Source of the DNA: Psilocybe azurescens
Taxonomy: Eukaryota > Basidiomycota > Agaricomycetes > Agaricales > Agrocybaceae
Length of the DNA stretch: 11,329 bases
Assembly (NCBI GenBank): GCA_023853785.1
Contig: JAJIRX010000022.1
Coordinates: 1-11,329, forward strand
Direction of reading: 5' to 3'
Part shown: piece by piece, positions 1 to 8,338 of the stretch
Layout: each line of letters starts with the position of its first letter
Numbering within the stretch: the stretch's first letter is position 1
Position numbers and translations under genes: made by a program
Notes under the pieces: generated by a model
The model's input: only the letters and a program-made list of their open reading frames with translations
Told to the model about the DNA's origin: nothing
The model's database searches: none

Positions 1-970
1 AGTACCGACAATGTAAACAACAAAGTAAAAGCGACCAACCTTCGGAGTGCCGATCACCTCGAAGATCTTGAGCAATTGGTCTCGTTGAAATGGAACGTTC
101 TTCTTTCGAATCCAACTTCGCTTCTTCGCCTTTGAAAATAGGACGTAAGCTGACCAGCTCGGCCATAACGCATCCGACAGCCCAGCAATCGATGGCTTTT
201 GTGTAATGTTTAGCGCCCATAAGAAGTTCAGGGCACGATACCAGATCGTTACAACGACCTTATCTCCAGCAAAAAGAGGTTGGAGGGGCTCGTAAATTAG
301 TCGTGCAAGACCCAAATCACCAATTTTGATGACCCTCTAGCTGTAATGAGGATATTGGCCGGTTTGAGATCACGATGGAGGATATGACACGAATGTAGAT
401 AGATCAGCCCATTAATGAGCTGGTATACCATGGACTTTAGAACGCCCTGACTGATAGGGGCACGTAAAGTTTGAGAATGGTGGTGAATAACTTGCTAAAT
501 GGAATGTGCATTACGAGAAATGAGGGGCGACACAAACTGAGAACGCACAAGAAAATCATGCTCTGCGTATTCAAAGACCATATAGATCGATTTATCTTCA
601 AGAATTACCTCTTTCAGAGCAACTATATTCTCGTGGTTTATTTCTCTATTCAACTGACTTTATCGCATTAACCAATGGACCGATTCAAAGGGTAATAGAT
701 ACGCACTGCAATCTCGCGAATTGCACTTTGGCTTATTCCTGTGTAAGTTATAACGTCCCCTTCTTTATCAGGTTTGAATTTCTTGATTGCATGGATCGTT
801 CCATCGTCTTCTAAGCTTTGAGCTTTGTAGACCCGACCGTATGTGCCAGAAGAGATGAAGCCTAGGATGTTGTACTTTGAGGACACTGAACGATGGTTTT
901 GATCCCGCTTAGAACGATAAAGCTGCATAGGGTCATGATGGAGAATGCTGGTAGACCATTCGTCCAGCAT
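1..970 (-). CDS. SSN3: CDK8/Ssn3 cyclin-dependent kinase of the Mediator kinase module (3' end outside window)
   Basis: This is the catalytic subunit of the Mediator CDK8 module, a nuclear Ser/Thr kinase that pairs with cyclin C and phosphorylates transcription factors and RNA polymerase II. Three exons are visible: 970-707, 653-549 and 494-40. Introns lie at 706-654 and 548-495, and a third begins at 39 (GTTGGT) and leaves the window. In the 275 visible residues I read the glycine loop [11 protein letters not shown] (about 41-50), the catalytic lysine in AIKKF (K63), the CDK8-type helix SQSAIREIA (80-88) in place of PSTAIRE, the catalytic loop [10 protein letters not shown] (D165), GDLGLARL (D183) and WYRAPELL. 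A TGA lies in frame just upstream of the ATG at 970, supporting this start. The frame breaks at 333-335 and 231-233 (one base missing each) and at 104-106 (one extra). Correcting these makes exon 3 exactly 152 codons. It is transcribed divergently from the deacetylase. The family call is firm. Confidence 0.93.
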
Positions 971-1211
971 ATCTATAAGTCAAGATTGGGAACGACGAGA
1001 AGACTGTGAACATGGCGGTCACTGTTGTGTTTGATGTCGAAATCACCGAACCGCTGGATCGACGTAGAGCTTGCCCTAAACTCGGCCACTGGGAAGCCGG
1101 GCCGTGCTAATGATCGGTACACGCGTGACTCATACGCACAGACTTTCCTCGCGATGGACACACATCTTAACCCCAAATCATTTGGTCGTTGACCTCAACA
1201 ACGACCAGCCA
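971..1211. promoter_or_regulatory. Shared divergent promoter of the CDK8 and histone deacetylase genes
   Basis: Only 241 bp separate the two start codons (970 on minus, 1212 on plus), so both 5' UTRs and promoters must fit here. No TATA box is obvious. The clearest element is a perfect TGACTCA at 1126-1132, the consensus site for Gcn4/Cpc1 and AP-1-type bZIP factors. Small open frames in this interval do not look coding. That the two genes are co-regulated is inference from the layout. Confidence 0.6.
1126..1132. promoter_or_regulatory. TGACTCA bZIP (Gcn4/AP-1 type) site
   Basis: A perfect TGACTCA heptamer lies about 80 bp upstream of the deacetylase ATG and about 155 bp upstream of the CDK8 ATG. 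On random sequence, a match on either strand is expected about 0.03 times in 241 bp. The sequence match is certain; occupancy by a bZIP factor is not. Confidence 0.4.
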
Positions 1212-3545
1212 ATGTCGAGAAGAAAAGTGGCTTACTACTATGACTGTATGTGCCTGTAACTCTGGTGTTGTTGCTTCAGAATTGACAGATTCGTAGCGGA
1301 CGTTGGGGCTTACACTTATGGTCTGGGTCATCCTATGAAACCGCATCGGATACGCATAACACACGACTTGGTTAGTGCGTATGGAATGCTCGACAAAATG
1401 CACATCTTAGTGAGCTTATATTTTGCTCATATGGCTCAATTGCTGAATCTTTATCTTGACATAATGTAGAAACCCAAGCGTGCAACGCCCGAAGTCATGA
1501 GCTCGTTTCACACCGATGAATATGTCAACTTTCTGCACAAGGTGACCCCGAAACGGCGGAGAAGATGACTTATCATGGAACGCGATGTAAGTTTTTCATT
1601 GTCATTTCTGGTTTGGTGTCTTCCTACACGTCCACCTTCCTTTAAAATTTCAATGGTTGATTTGGTAATACCAACTGAATACTCATTCGATTTTCTCATC
1701 CCCGTCTTTAGTTCTTGTCGGGGAAGATAACCCTGCATTCGAAGGGGTCTTCGAGTTTTGCTCAATTTCAGCAGGAGGCTCGATTGGTACGTGTCGATGA
1801 TCGTGTTATAACATCCACCTTACAGGTCTCAACAGGTGCCGCTCAGAGGATAACTTCAGGAGCAGCAGATATTGCGATCAATTGGGCAGGAGGGTTGCAC
1901 CACGCGAAAAAACGCGAGGCCTCTGGATTTTGTTATATCAACGATATCGTACTTGGGACTTTGGAACTTCTCCGGACGTACCCGCGAGTTCTATATATTG
2001 ATATTGATTGCCATCATGGGGACGGAGTAGAGGAGGCTTTCTACACGACGGACCGCGTTATGACATGCAGTTTCCACAAGTTCGGCGAGTACTTTCCTGG
2101 AACGGGGAGTCAAGACGATAAAGGGAGAGGGAAAGGAAAGGGATACGCGGTGAACGTGCCATTCAAAGATGGCATCACGGATGAATCTTTCAAAAGCGTT
2201 TTTGAACCTGTGAGTTTTTTTTTCTTTTTCGATTATTCACCCATTGACTGGTTTTGTCAAGGTCATTACCCGAGTTCTCGAAGTGTTTCGCCCGTCGGCC
2301 GTTGTGCTGCAATGTGGATCAGATTCATTGGCCGGCGATAAATTAGGTTGTTTCAATCTCACCATGAAAGGACACGCGAATTGCGTCCAGTTCCTGCGAA
2401 AACAAAAACATTCCCCTTATTCTTCTTGGAGGCGGCGGATACACTGTGAAGAACGTCGCGCGCACATGGACATACGAAACAGCATGTGCCCTTGGGATTG
2501 AAAACGAAATTGACCCAAATTTGCCGTGGAACCAATATTTCGAGTGGTTTGGCCCGCGATATCGATTAGAGGTGCCGGAGAACAACATGGAGGACCTAAA
2601 TGTGAAGGGAAGGTACGCTGGATTCCGTCCGGTTCGTATTTTGCCTCTGTCATACTGTTATCCGGTTCATTAACCGTCGTTGCGTCCTTTCAGAGAAGCT
2701 GTACTAGAACAATTACAACAGCTACAATGTGCACCCTCAGTTCAAATGCAAGACGTGCCTCGGGAGAGTGTTCAACAGCATCTAGGGTTTGGGAGAGACG
2801 ATGAAGTTGGACGAGATGAGCTGGATGAAAGACTTGCCCGTAAGCACCGATAACTCTCCGCAACTGAGAAACACTCTTCATCAACTTCCTCTTTAGAGCA
2901 TGCTCGTTATCTTTATAATCTCCAAGAAGCAGATACAACAACGGACGAATCTGAAGAGTCTGACTCATGGGATTCGGACGAATCCTCGACGAGCGTTAAC
3001 TGGCGAAACGCGAATGGTTCCCTCCGGTCGGCTTCTGTTTCTCGAGTCAACGGTCGGCAATCAAGCTCACAACCGCAATATAGACCCGCTGCTGAAAAAG
3101 ACGGATGAGTTTATTGACCGGACAATACTATGACATTCCAACGCAGGACGATGACTATGCACATTACGAATGCGGAGCCGCGCCTAACAAGTCGATGAAA
3201 CGACGGTTTTTCCTCAATGGACCTGGTGGCGGTGGCTGGGACGACTCGGGAGGCGTGGATTCTGGTGTCAACGCGCGGACTAGGGTCACCAACGGTTTTC
3301 GGAATGGGTTCTTTCATCATAACTTTCTGCCTTATACAGACAGAGATGGCCGAGGCGTGCATACTAGAAATGGCGACGACGGTGAAGACGATGACGATGC
3401 CCAGGGAGATGTTGGTAGACGACTGACGCATCTGGTGTTGGACAATGGATTCTTACTTTCCACCGTGAGGTCATGTAATGTTTACATTATTCCCCAGTGT
3501 TCACTGGCACTACTTATACGAGTTGTAGTTTGTATGTATTTTTAA
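1212..3545 (+). CDS. HOS2: Class I histone deacetylase, Hos2/HDAC3-like
   Basis: This is a zinc-dependent lysine deacetylase acting on histones; Hos2/HDAC3 enzymes work in the Set3C/SMRT-type complexes. Exons: 1212-1245, 1297-1409, 1470-1586, 1712-1786, 1836-2209, 2262-2631, 2694-2839 and 2897 onward. With frame breaks corrected I read GHPMKPHR (about 22-29), GGLHHAKK with the catalytic His pair H135/H136, DIDCHHGDG with zinc ligands D171 and H173, CGSDSLAGD with zinc ligand D259, and GGGGYT with Y298. D259 and Y298 coincide with human HDAC3 numbering, favouring Hos2/HDAC3 over Rpd3. Single-base breaks lie at 1546-1550 (missing), 2404-2408 (extra A) and 2607-2609 (extra G). The tail is acidic and Ser-rich. 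The frame meets TGA at 3106-3108 (479 residues), but another frame starting there ([19 protein letters not shown]) also looks coding, to a stop at 3543-3545. The 3' end is therefore uncertain. Confidence 0.92.
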
Positions 3546-4521
3546 TTATATGTATCTTGGTAGAATGAATTGTACGTATAACATGGCGTTCAACGAAGAA
3601 ATGAATAATGAGTACTTCCAACCCAATCCATAGCTCCCGATATTAACCCTTTCGTTGCAGGTTGTAGCATTGGCATTGGCAATGTCGCAGAAATTAGGTG
3701 CTCGTCACAAGAATCGGAAATCAAATACAAAGTGCAAATTGAATTTATTTAATCAAAATCGAACTCAAGCCTGCTCATGTTTGTCTCTGTTTCTCGAGAT
3801 TCCTTCTGATTCCTCGTGCTTACAACTCTCTGGTTCCTCCTTTTCATCCGTGCGCATTGTTCTACCTGCTACCCCATTCAAGATTCCTGACGATCTACGG
3901 CGTCACTAGAACCCCACTTCAGCATACATGGAGCCATCTAGATACAAAATTCTGGCCAGAACATGTTGTGATCATGTTATATTTTCTTATCTCGGCGTCT
4001 CCCATGGGCGGATAAGATTGACATAGTTGGAAATGGTCGATTGCTATCACGCAACTATCTACAGGCTATCGAGACTTTTCGGCCTATCGCTAATGGTCGC
4101 TAAAACTCCATGCCTAGTCGCCGTTATCGCGGGACCAATATCTTCTTTCTTGGCTTGTTCGCGGAGCTCTACCGCGCCTCCGACCCTCTCCCCATGGGAC
4201 ATCAACTCGTTTCAAAACGTAACACTTTCTGTTGATACTTAACTTTCTGTGATTGTGCAGACTTCAGTGCCTGATTCTGGCACCTTGCTATCTCGAGGCT
4301 ATCTGAAATGCTCTGAATTGTCATGTCTTGGGCAGGCCGGCCTTGTTTATCAGACGGTATCATATCTCCTATTATCTCTCGTTGACAATCTCGGCTCTGG
4401 GTCGTCATTCTCTTTAAATACAGGGCTACAAGATGTAATAACATCCGCTCTGCTCTGTAAGAACCAGTGTCTAGAAGGAAGCCATTACTCGCACAGCCGG
4501 TATCCTTCCCACTCTACTTCG
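3546..4521 (+). promoter_or_regulatory. Intergenic region and 5' region of the purine permease gene
   Basis: This 976-bp gap between two same-strand genes has no recognisable coding region; open frames such as 3655-3909 lack an ATG or conserved motif. The left part (about 3546-3960) should hold the deacetylase 3' UTR and terminator, and I see no clear poly(A) motif there. The right part holds the GATA-motif cluster at 3987-4377. A weak intron-like segment, 4219-4260 (GTAACA...CTTAAC...GTGCAG), could be a 5' UTR intron, but at 42 nt it would be very short. The permease frame is open back to 4249, but the first ATG in it is at 4522. Confidence 0.55.
3987..4377 (-). promoter_or_regulatory. Cluster of ten HGATAR (AreA/Nit2-type GATA factor) motifs
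   Basis: Ten strict HGATAR motifs, all reading on the minus strand (YTATCD on plus), start at 3987, 4044, 4055, 4066, 4084, 4124, 4288, 4299, 4347 and 4372. A near-match, GGATAAG, lies at 4010-4016 on plus. With equal base frequencies about one match on both strands together is expected in this length. Three consecutive motifs (4044, 4055, 4066) and another pair (4288, 4299) are exactly 11 bp apart, about one helical turn. GATA factors of the AreA/Nit2 family switch on nitrogen-scavenging genes, including purine uptake, so the position upstream of a purine permease fits. Factor identity is inferred. Confidence 0.6.
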
Positions 4522-6736
4522 ATGTCATCAACGCCTGTGCAAGAGCAGCCTCAGGCTATCGCACCACCGGCTATCGCTTCTTCTTCTCGACTTACACCAC
4601 TGAAGGAAAAGGCAGCGCGTCTAAAGAAGAAAGTTACCACTAAGAATGGTTGGATTGGTGATTACGACTACGCATGGTGAGCTTGACCGCAAGTTCTCCC
4701 ATTGATCACCTTGACTATAAAGCTAACACGACGCGTCTTTTTCTTCAAATAGGCTGTGTACCCCGAGGCTACCATTTATGAAGCAGGCGAACAGAGCGCC
4801 ACCATTCTACGCGCTCGACACTGATCTCCCACTCGTTCTCGCGATTTCGAGCGGTCTGCAGCATTCCCTTGCCATGTTGGCAGGTCTCATCACACCCCTA
4901 TCATCTTTGCCTCCGCGCTCAACCTGGACGCCGAAACGTCGGCGTATATGATCTCGGCTTCACTTATTGGTTGCGGTATGTTTTCATGTCCTTCTTTGAC
5001 CCCGGTCTTCCCTCAACATCATGTTACGCCAGGGATTATGAGTCTTGTGCAAATGTCCCGGATACATCTTTTCCGCGGATACTACCTAGGGACAGGGCTT
5101 ATCACGGTCGTTGGAACGAGTTTTGCTACTCTGTCAACAGCAAACGCGGTTTGTGTAACTTAATTTTCGTATGCGGTATTATTCCTTACGCTCTGTGATT
5201 CAGATTTTCGATGCCATGTACAAGGATGGTACATGCCCTTCGACAATATCTGCTGATGGCGCTGTGATCCGGGGCCCTTGCCCTGATGCGTATGGAATGG
5301 TTCTCGGTATGCTTTGCAACGGCTTATCATTTATTTCTTTTCTCACATATCTTGCAGGGACGTCACTTATTTGCTCATTCCTCGAAATCTTCATGTCGTT
5401 CTGCTCGCCAAAACTCCTCAAGAGAATCTTCCCACCTCTCGTTACCGGTAAGTCGACCTCTGTTTGTTGTAATTGCTGGCATCTAATTGGTTCTATCCAT
5501 AGGAACGGTTATCCTAATGATTGGCGCTTCGCTTATCGGTGAATCTGGAGTTGCAAATTGGGGAGGAGGCTCCAACAACTGCAAAGACCGCCCAGAAAGT
5601 GGCATTTTCCAGCTGTGCCCTACCATCTTTGCGCCTCGACCTCTTCCGTACGTTTTGAAAAGCGCTCTATTTTCAGTGCGTATACTGATGTTGCCTCCAT
5701 TGCAGATGGGGCTCACCCGAATTCATTGGTCTCGGCTTCCTCTCGTTCGCCACTATCATTCTGACCGAGATATTTGGATCGCCGTTCCTCAAGAACATTA
5801 GCATTATTGTTGGTTTAGTTGTTGGATGTATCGTTGCGGGTGCCGCTGGATACATCAGCGATTCCACCATTAAGAGCGCTCCTGGTATTACTTTCCTATG
5901 GGTGCACACATTCAAGCTCGGTGTATACCCCCTGCAATTCTTCCCATGATGGCCGTATATGGTCAGCGACATCTCGCTCTTTCCTCTGTCCTGTCTGATT
6001 ATTCTTTGTGTTTTAGTGTCTCTCGCAATGGAAGCGATTGGTGATATCACCGCGTCAGCCGAAGTCTCGCGGCAAGAGGTCGTTGGCGATGTGTTCGACT
6101 CTCGAATTCAAGGTGGCATTCTAGGGGATGGTATCAGCGGCTTCATGTCTGCTCTCTTCACTGTGACACCCCTGTCGACATTCGCCCAGAACAACGGAGT
6201 TATTGCCATCACCCGCTGCGCCAATCGCGGTGCTGGACGATGGTGTTGTTTCTTCCTCATCCTCTTCGGCGTACTCGGCAAGCTTTCTGGAGTCTTGCTC
6301 GCCATTCCTAATCCCGTCCTTGGAGGCGTAACAACATTCCTTTTGCTAACGTGGCGGCATCTGGTATCCGTGTCATCTCCAATGTGCGGTTCCAGAGAAG
6401 AGAGCGCTTCATTCTTTCTGCCGCGTTGGCGTTCGGGTTTGGCAATCTGTTGCGTCACGATATTTTCAGACATCTCTTTGACGGAGTCGCCAATCCAAAT
6501 AAGGGTCTTCAAGGCTTGTTTGATTCCGTCACTATTGTTCTCAGCACTCCTTGTACGTTTCTTGCTCTTTTCTTATATTTAGCTAACCGTTTTCTTTCCA
6601 CACTCCAGTCCTCGCTGCAGGTCTCGTAGCCGCTGTGCTCAATCTTATTATACCACAAGAACCTGAAGAGGCTATTCTTGAAGAGTCCTCAGTCGAAGAA
6701 GTTGATGTCGAATCCCAAGACGAAAAGAAACACTAA
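4522..6736 (+). CDS. Purine (uric acid/xanthine) permease, NAT/NCS2 family, UapA/UapC type
   Basis: This is a plasma-membrane proton symporter for uric acid and xanthine, feeding purine nitrogen to the cell. Nine exons: 4522-4676, 4753-4975, 5033-5148, 5204-5306, 5358-5447, 5503-5647, 5706-5961, 6017-6552 and 6609-6736. Single bases are missing in runs at 4895-4898 (C), 5928-5932 (C) and 6341-6344 (T). Corrected, the length is 585 codons (584 residues plus stop), close to UapA and UapC. Visible marks are a Ser/Thr/Lys-rich cytosolic N-terminus (1-50), SSGLQHSLAM with the first-helix QH motif (Q88/H89), SLAMEAIGDITAS (E369 and D373, matching UapA E356 and D360), and the NAT signature QNNGVIAITR (Q421/N422, matching UapA Q408/N409). 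Many hydrophobic helices fit the usual 14-segment fold. The tail is acidic. The intron at 5962 has an unusual GTCAGC donor. The UapA versus UapC paralogue cannot be settled. Confidence 0.94.
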
Positions 6737-7148
6737 AATATTTGGCCCAGTCTTCAGCTTCGACCTTCACGTAATATAACTCTTGACGACCTTTCACTTT
6801 TCGTGATTCTTATACAGTCTTAGCTTAGTACTTGATGCCCGACCTTCATCCCAGCTCCCCTCATAATTGTAATTAGACCAGTGCGCTGTTCGGGCTATAC
6901 TCTTGTACATTTATACCTCCCTGTATTCTTACACTGCATCTTAGATCAAATTGACAAATATCCTCATCATGACGTCCCATACTTACTGACACATAAATTA
7001 GGACGGAACTCAACACGAACTCAAGTACCCTCAATTTGCCTCAAATTCAATTCCCATCACGCACCAAATCTCGGTCTGCGGCCAGCGTTGGCAGCGCTTG
7101 CATGCAGTGAGAAGAAACGAAAGACGGTAGAATCCAACGAGGATCAAC

Positions 7149-7238
7149 ATGGCGACAGGAAACGGACAAGGGGAGTCGCAACAGATCCCGCTCTTCACTA
7201 ACACGCGTAATGACCAACTCGACGCCTTGTCACTCTGA
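7149..7238 (+). CDS. Possible 29-residue small open reading frame (weak)
   Basis: The frame begins MATGNGQGESQQIPLF and ends in DALSL. Its ATG has A at -3 and G at +4, the favoured eukaryotic start context. The peptide is polar, with no membrane segment or known motif. It may be a small protein, the start of an exon broken by a sequence error, or chance. I do not recognise it. Confidence 0.15.
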   Translation: MATGNGQGESQQIPLFTNTRNDQLDALSL

Positions 7239-7405
7239 GAAGAAATGACCATCCTTGCATATTTACTCCACAATCCTCCACTTGTTTTTATTTTGTAGGA
7301 TAGTTTTGAATTGTGCTATGGCAAATCTTTGCACATGCCACATGTGTATTTATCTATTACAATCATATAACAATCTATGACAATGTACCCTTTGAAACAT
7401 CGAGA

Positions 7406-7433
7406 AACTTTATTTAAGATGCAAAATAAAGTT
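7406..7433. terminator. 10-bp-stem hairpin carrying AATAAA on both strands
   Basis: AACTTTATTT (7406-7415) and AAATAAAGTT (7424-7433) are perfect inverted repeats around an 8-nt loop. AATAAA reads at 7425-7430 on plus and, as TTTATT at 7410-7415, on minus. The element could serve as a poly(A) signal for transcripts converging from both sides. It lies 112 nt downstream of the stop of the minus-strand candidate at 7527-7682. Basidiomycete poly(A) signals are loose, so function is a suggestion. Confidence 0.4.
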
Positions 7434-7526
7434 CTGGAAAGACCACGATATATCGATTGAACGATTGACTAGGTTACAGAAGTGTACGATACATAAAGAA
7501 GAAACGCGGGTCCCGGGAATCACTGT

Positions 7527-7682
7527 CTAAGGACCTGGAAAAGGTTTGGGATCGCGGTCACGTGTACATGCATCAAACGCCGACGGTGCAAGTGTAGTAG
7601 CACGTGATTGTGTTTCGAACGCCAAGCTCCGCCATTTGGTAAGTTCGTCGGACGTCCATGGCATGTTCCAATTCTCGCCCAT
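7527..7682 (-). CDS. Possible 51-residue protein or terminal exon, unknown function (weak)
   Basis: The minus-strand frame reads MGENWNMPWTSDELTKWRSL and ends in RDRDPKPFPGP. Composition is natural for a protein: Trp, acidic and basic residues are well mixed and there is no low complexity. It could be a stand-alone small protein or the last exon of a minus-strand gene, with the two-way AATAAA hairpin 112 nt after its stop. An in-frame TAA six bases before the ATG argues against extension by simple read-through. Both CACGTG boxes of this region fall inside it, which argues against it being coding if they are real promoter elements. Confidence 0.25.
   Translation of the reverse strand: MGENWNMPWTSDELTKWRSLAFETQSRATTLAPSAFDACTRDRDPKPFPGP
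7557..7608. promoter_or_regulatory. Pair of inverted RTCACGTG boxes (bHLH E-boxes)
   Basis: GTCACGTG on plus at 7557-7564 and ATCACGTG on minus at 7601-7608 both match RTCACGTG, the Cbf1/USF/SREBP-type bHLH site. They face each other within 52 bp. Two full 8-mers so close are unlikely by chance in 1.6 kb. Which transcript they serve is unknown. Confidence 0.35.
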
Positions 7683-7890
7683 CTTTTATCTACTTGGTGC
7701 TTTCGTGGACCCGACATTGAAATTTGGTGTCAAATTCCACAGACTATAACTTACAAGTCTGTTTTGATTTTACTTCACGACTTTTTCAGGAAAAAACAAT
7801 ACGCGGCACAGCACTTCCGCAGTAAGTAAATCAGACGTGCTAAAATGTTGACAGATGGCCGTATCACTCTAGTTTTATATACCTACATGA

Positions 7891-8338
7891 ACTGCAGCGC
7901 AGCCTACTATCAGGCATTTACTCATAACTACTCCAGCACTGAATTTGAAGGAGACACTTTCAGTTTATCGAGTTGGATGTCTGACAAGCACGGAGAAGCG
8001 TACGTCGGCGTTGCCGGGCATGCACGTACCCTCGGCGTCGAACGACGGTCTTCTCATCACATGGGCGCGGTTCAGGGCGGTACCGCATCGCCACACGCTT
8101 ATCCGATTCGTAAGTCGTCGGCCAACCCCACGTACATATTCCCAGCAACATCGAACCTCTCCTCTCCATCAAGGCCCAGCCGGCAGCTGACAATTCATAA
8201 CATTAGGGTGCGCAGCTTCTACTCATCTGCCTCGCAGGCGTCCGCAGCAGCGTGAAGCACTCAAAGGCTCTAGCATATTCGAGTCAGACCGACTCTCTTG
8301 TTCGAAAGCCCATACCTAGCACCCGCAGTCACACATGA
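7891..8338 (+). CDS. Possible two-exon coding segment, unknown function (weak)
   Basis: A plus-strand frame is open from 7891, runs through SNDGLLITWARFRAVPHRHT and reaches a strong GTAAGT donor at about 8111. A phase-0 splice to the acceptor ending near 8206 (CTGAC branch, then ATTAG) joins an exon reading GAQLLLICLAGVRSSVKHSK to a TGA at 8336-8338. G/C at third codon positions is high in the first part. Against it: there is no start codon near the beginning, no known family, and its stop overlaps the next gene's ATG (ATGA), which is odd for a fungus. It might instead be an upstream exon of that next gene, separated by a frame error. Confidence 0.2.

Larger units (their letters stand above)
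6737..8334. other. 1.6-kb region without a recognised gene
   Basis: I recognise no protein family here on either strand. The left part holds the permease 3' UTR. A 29-residue frame starts in good context at 7149. A hairpin with AATAAA on both strands lies at 7406-7433, and two RTCACGTG boxes lie at 7557-7608. From about 7500 the sequence has patches that look coding: a 51-residue minus-strand frame (7527-7682), and a plus-strand frame at 7891-8110 that can be spliced to 8207-8338. None is conserved enough for me to call. Single-base errors like those in the neighbouring genes would hide a real gene, so lack of a long frame is weak evidence of absence. Confidence 0.5.

Noticed and set aside
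471..671. Plus-strand open frame inside the CDK8 gene
   Set aside because: It is antisense to kinase exons and crosses both introns; the kinase reading is clear.
3111..3431. Minus-strand open frame opposite the deacetylase tail
   Set aside because: It is antisense to the Gly- and Asp-rich coding sequence on plus and has no family features of its own.
1212..3545. Deacetylase as a pseudogene
   Set aside because: All catalytic residues and splice sites are intact, and neighbouring genes show the same kind of run-associated single-base breaks, so sequence error explains it better.
3655..3909. 84-codon open frame between the deacetylase and the permease
   Set aside because: It does not begin with ATG, has no motif and is low-complexity Ser/Leu-rich; it looks like spacer.
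6108..6512. Minus-strand 134-codon frame inside the permease
   Set aside because: It is the reverse complement of the exon carrying the NAT signature motif.
8111..8146. 36-nt intron GTAAGT...CCCAG
   Set aside because: It is shorter than the shortest intron in the recognised genes (49 nt); the later acceptor near 8206 with a CTGAC branch site is more plausible.
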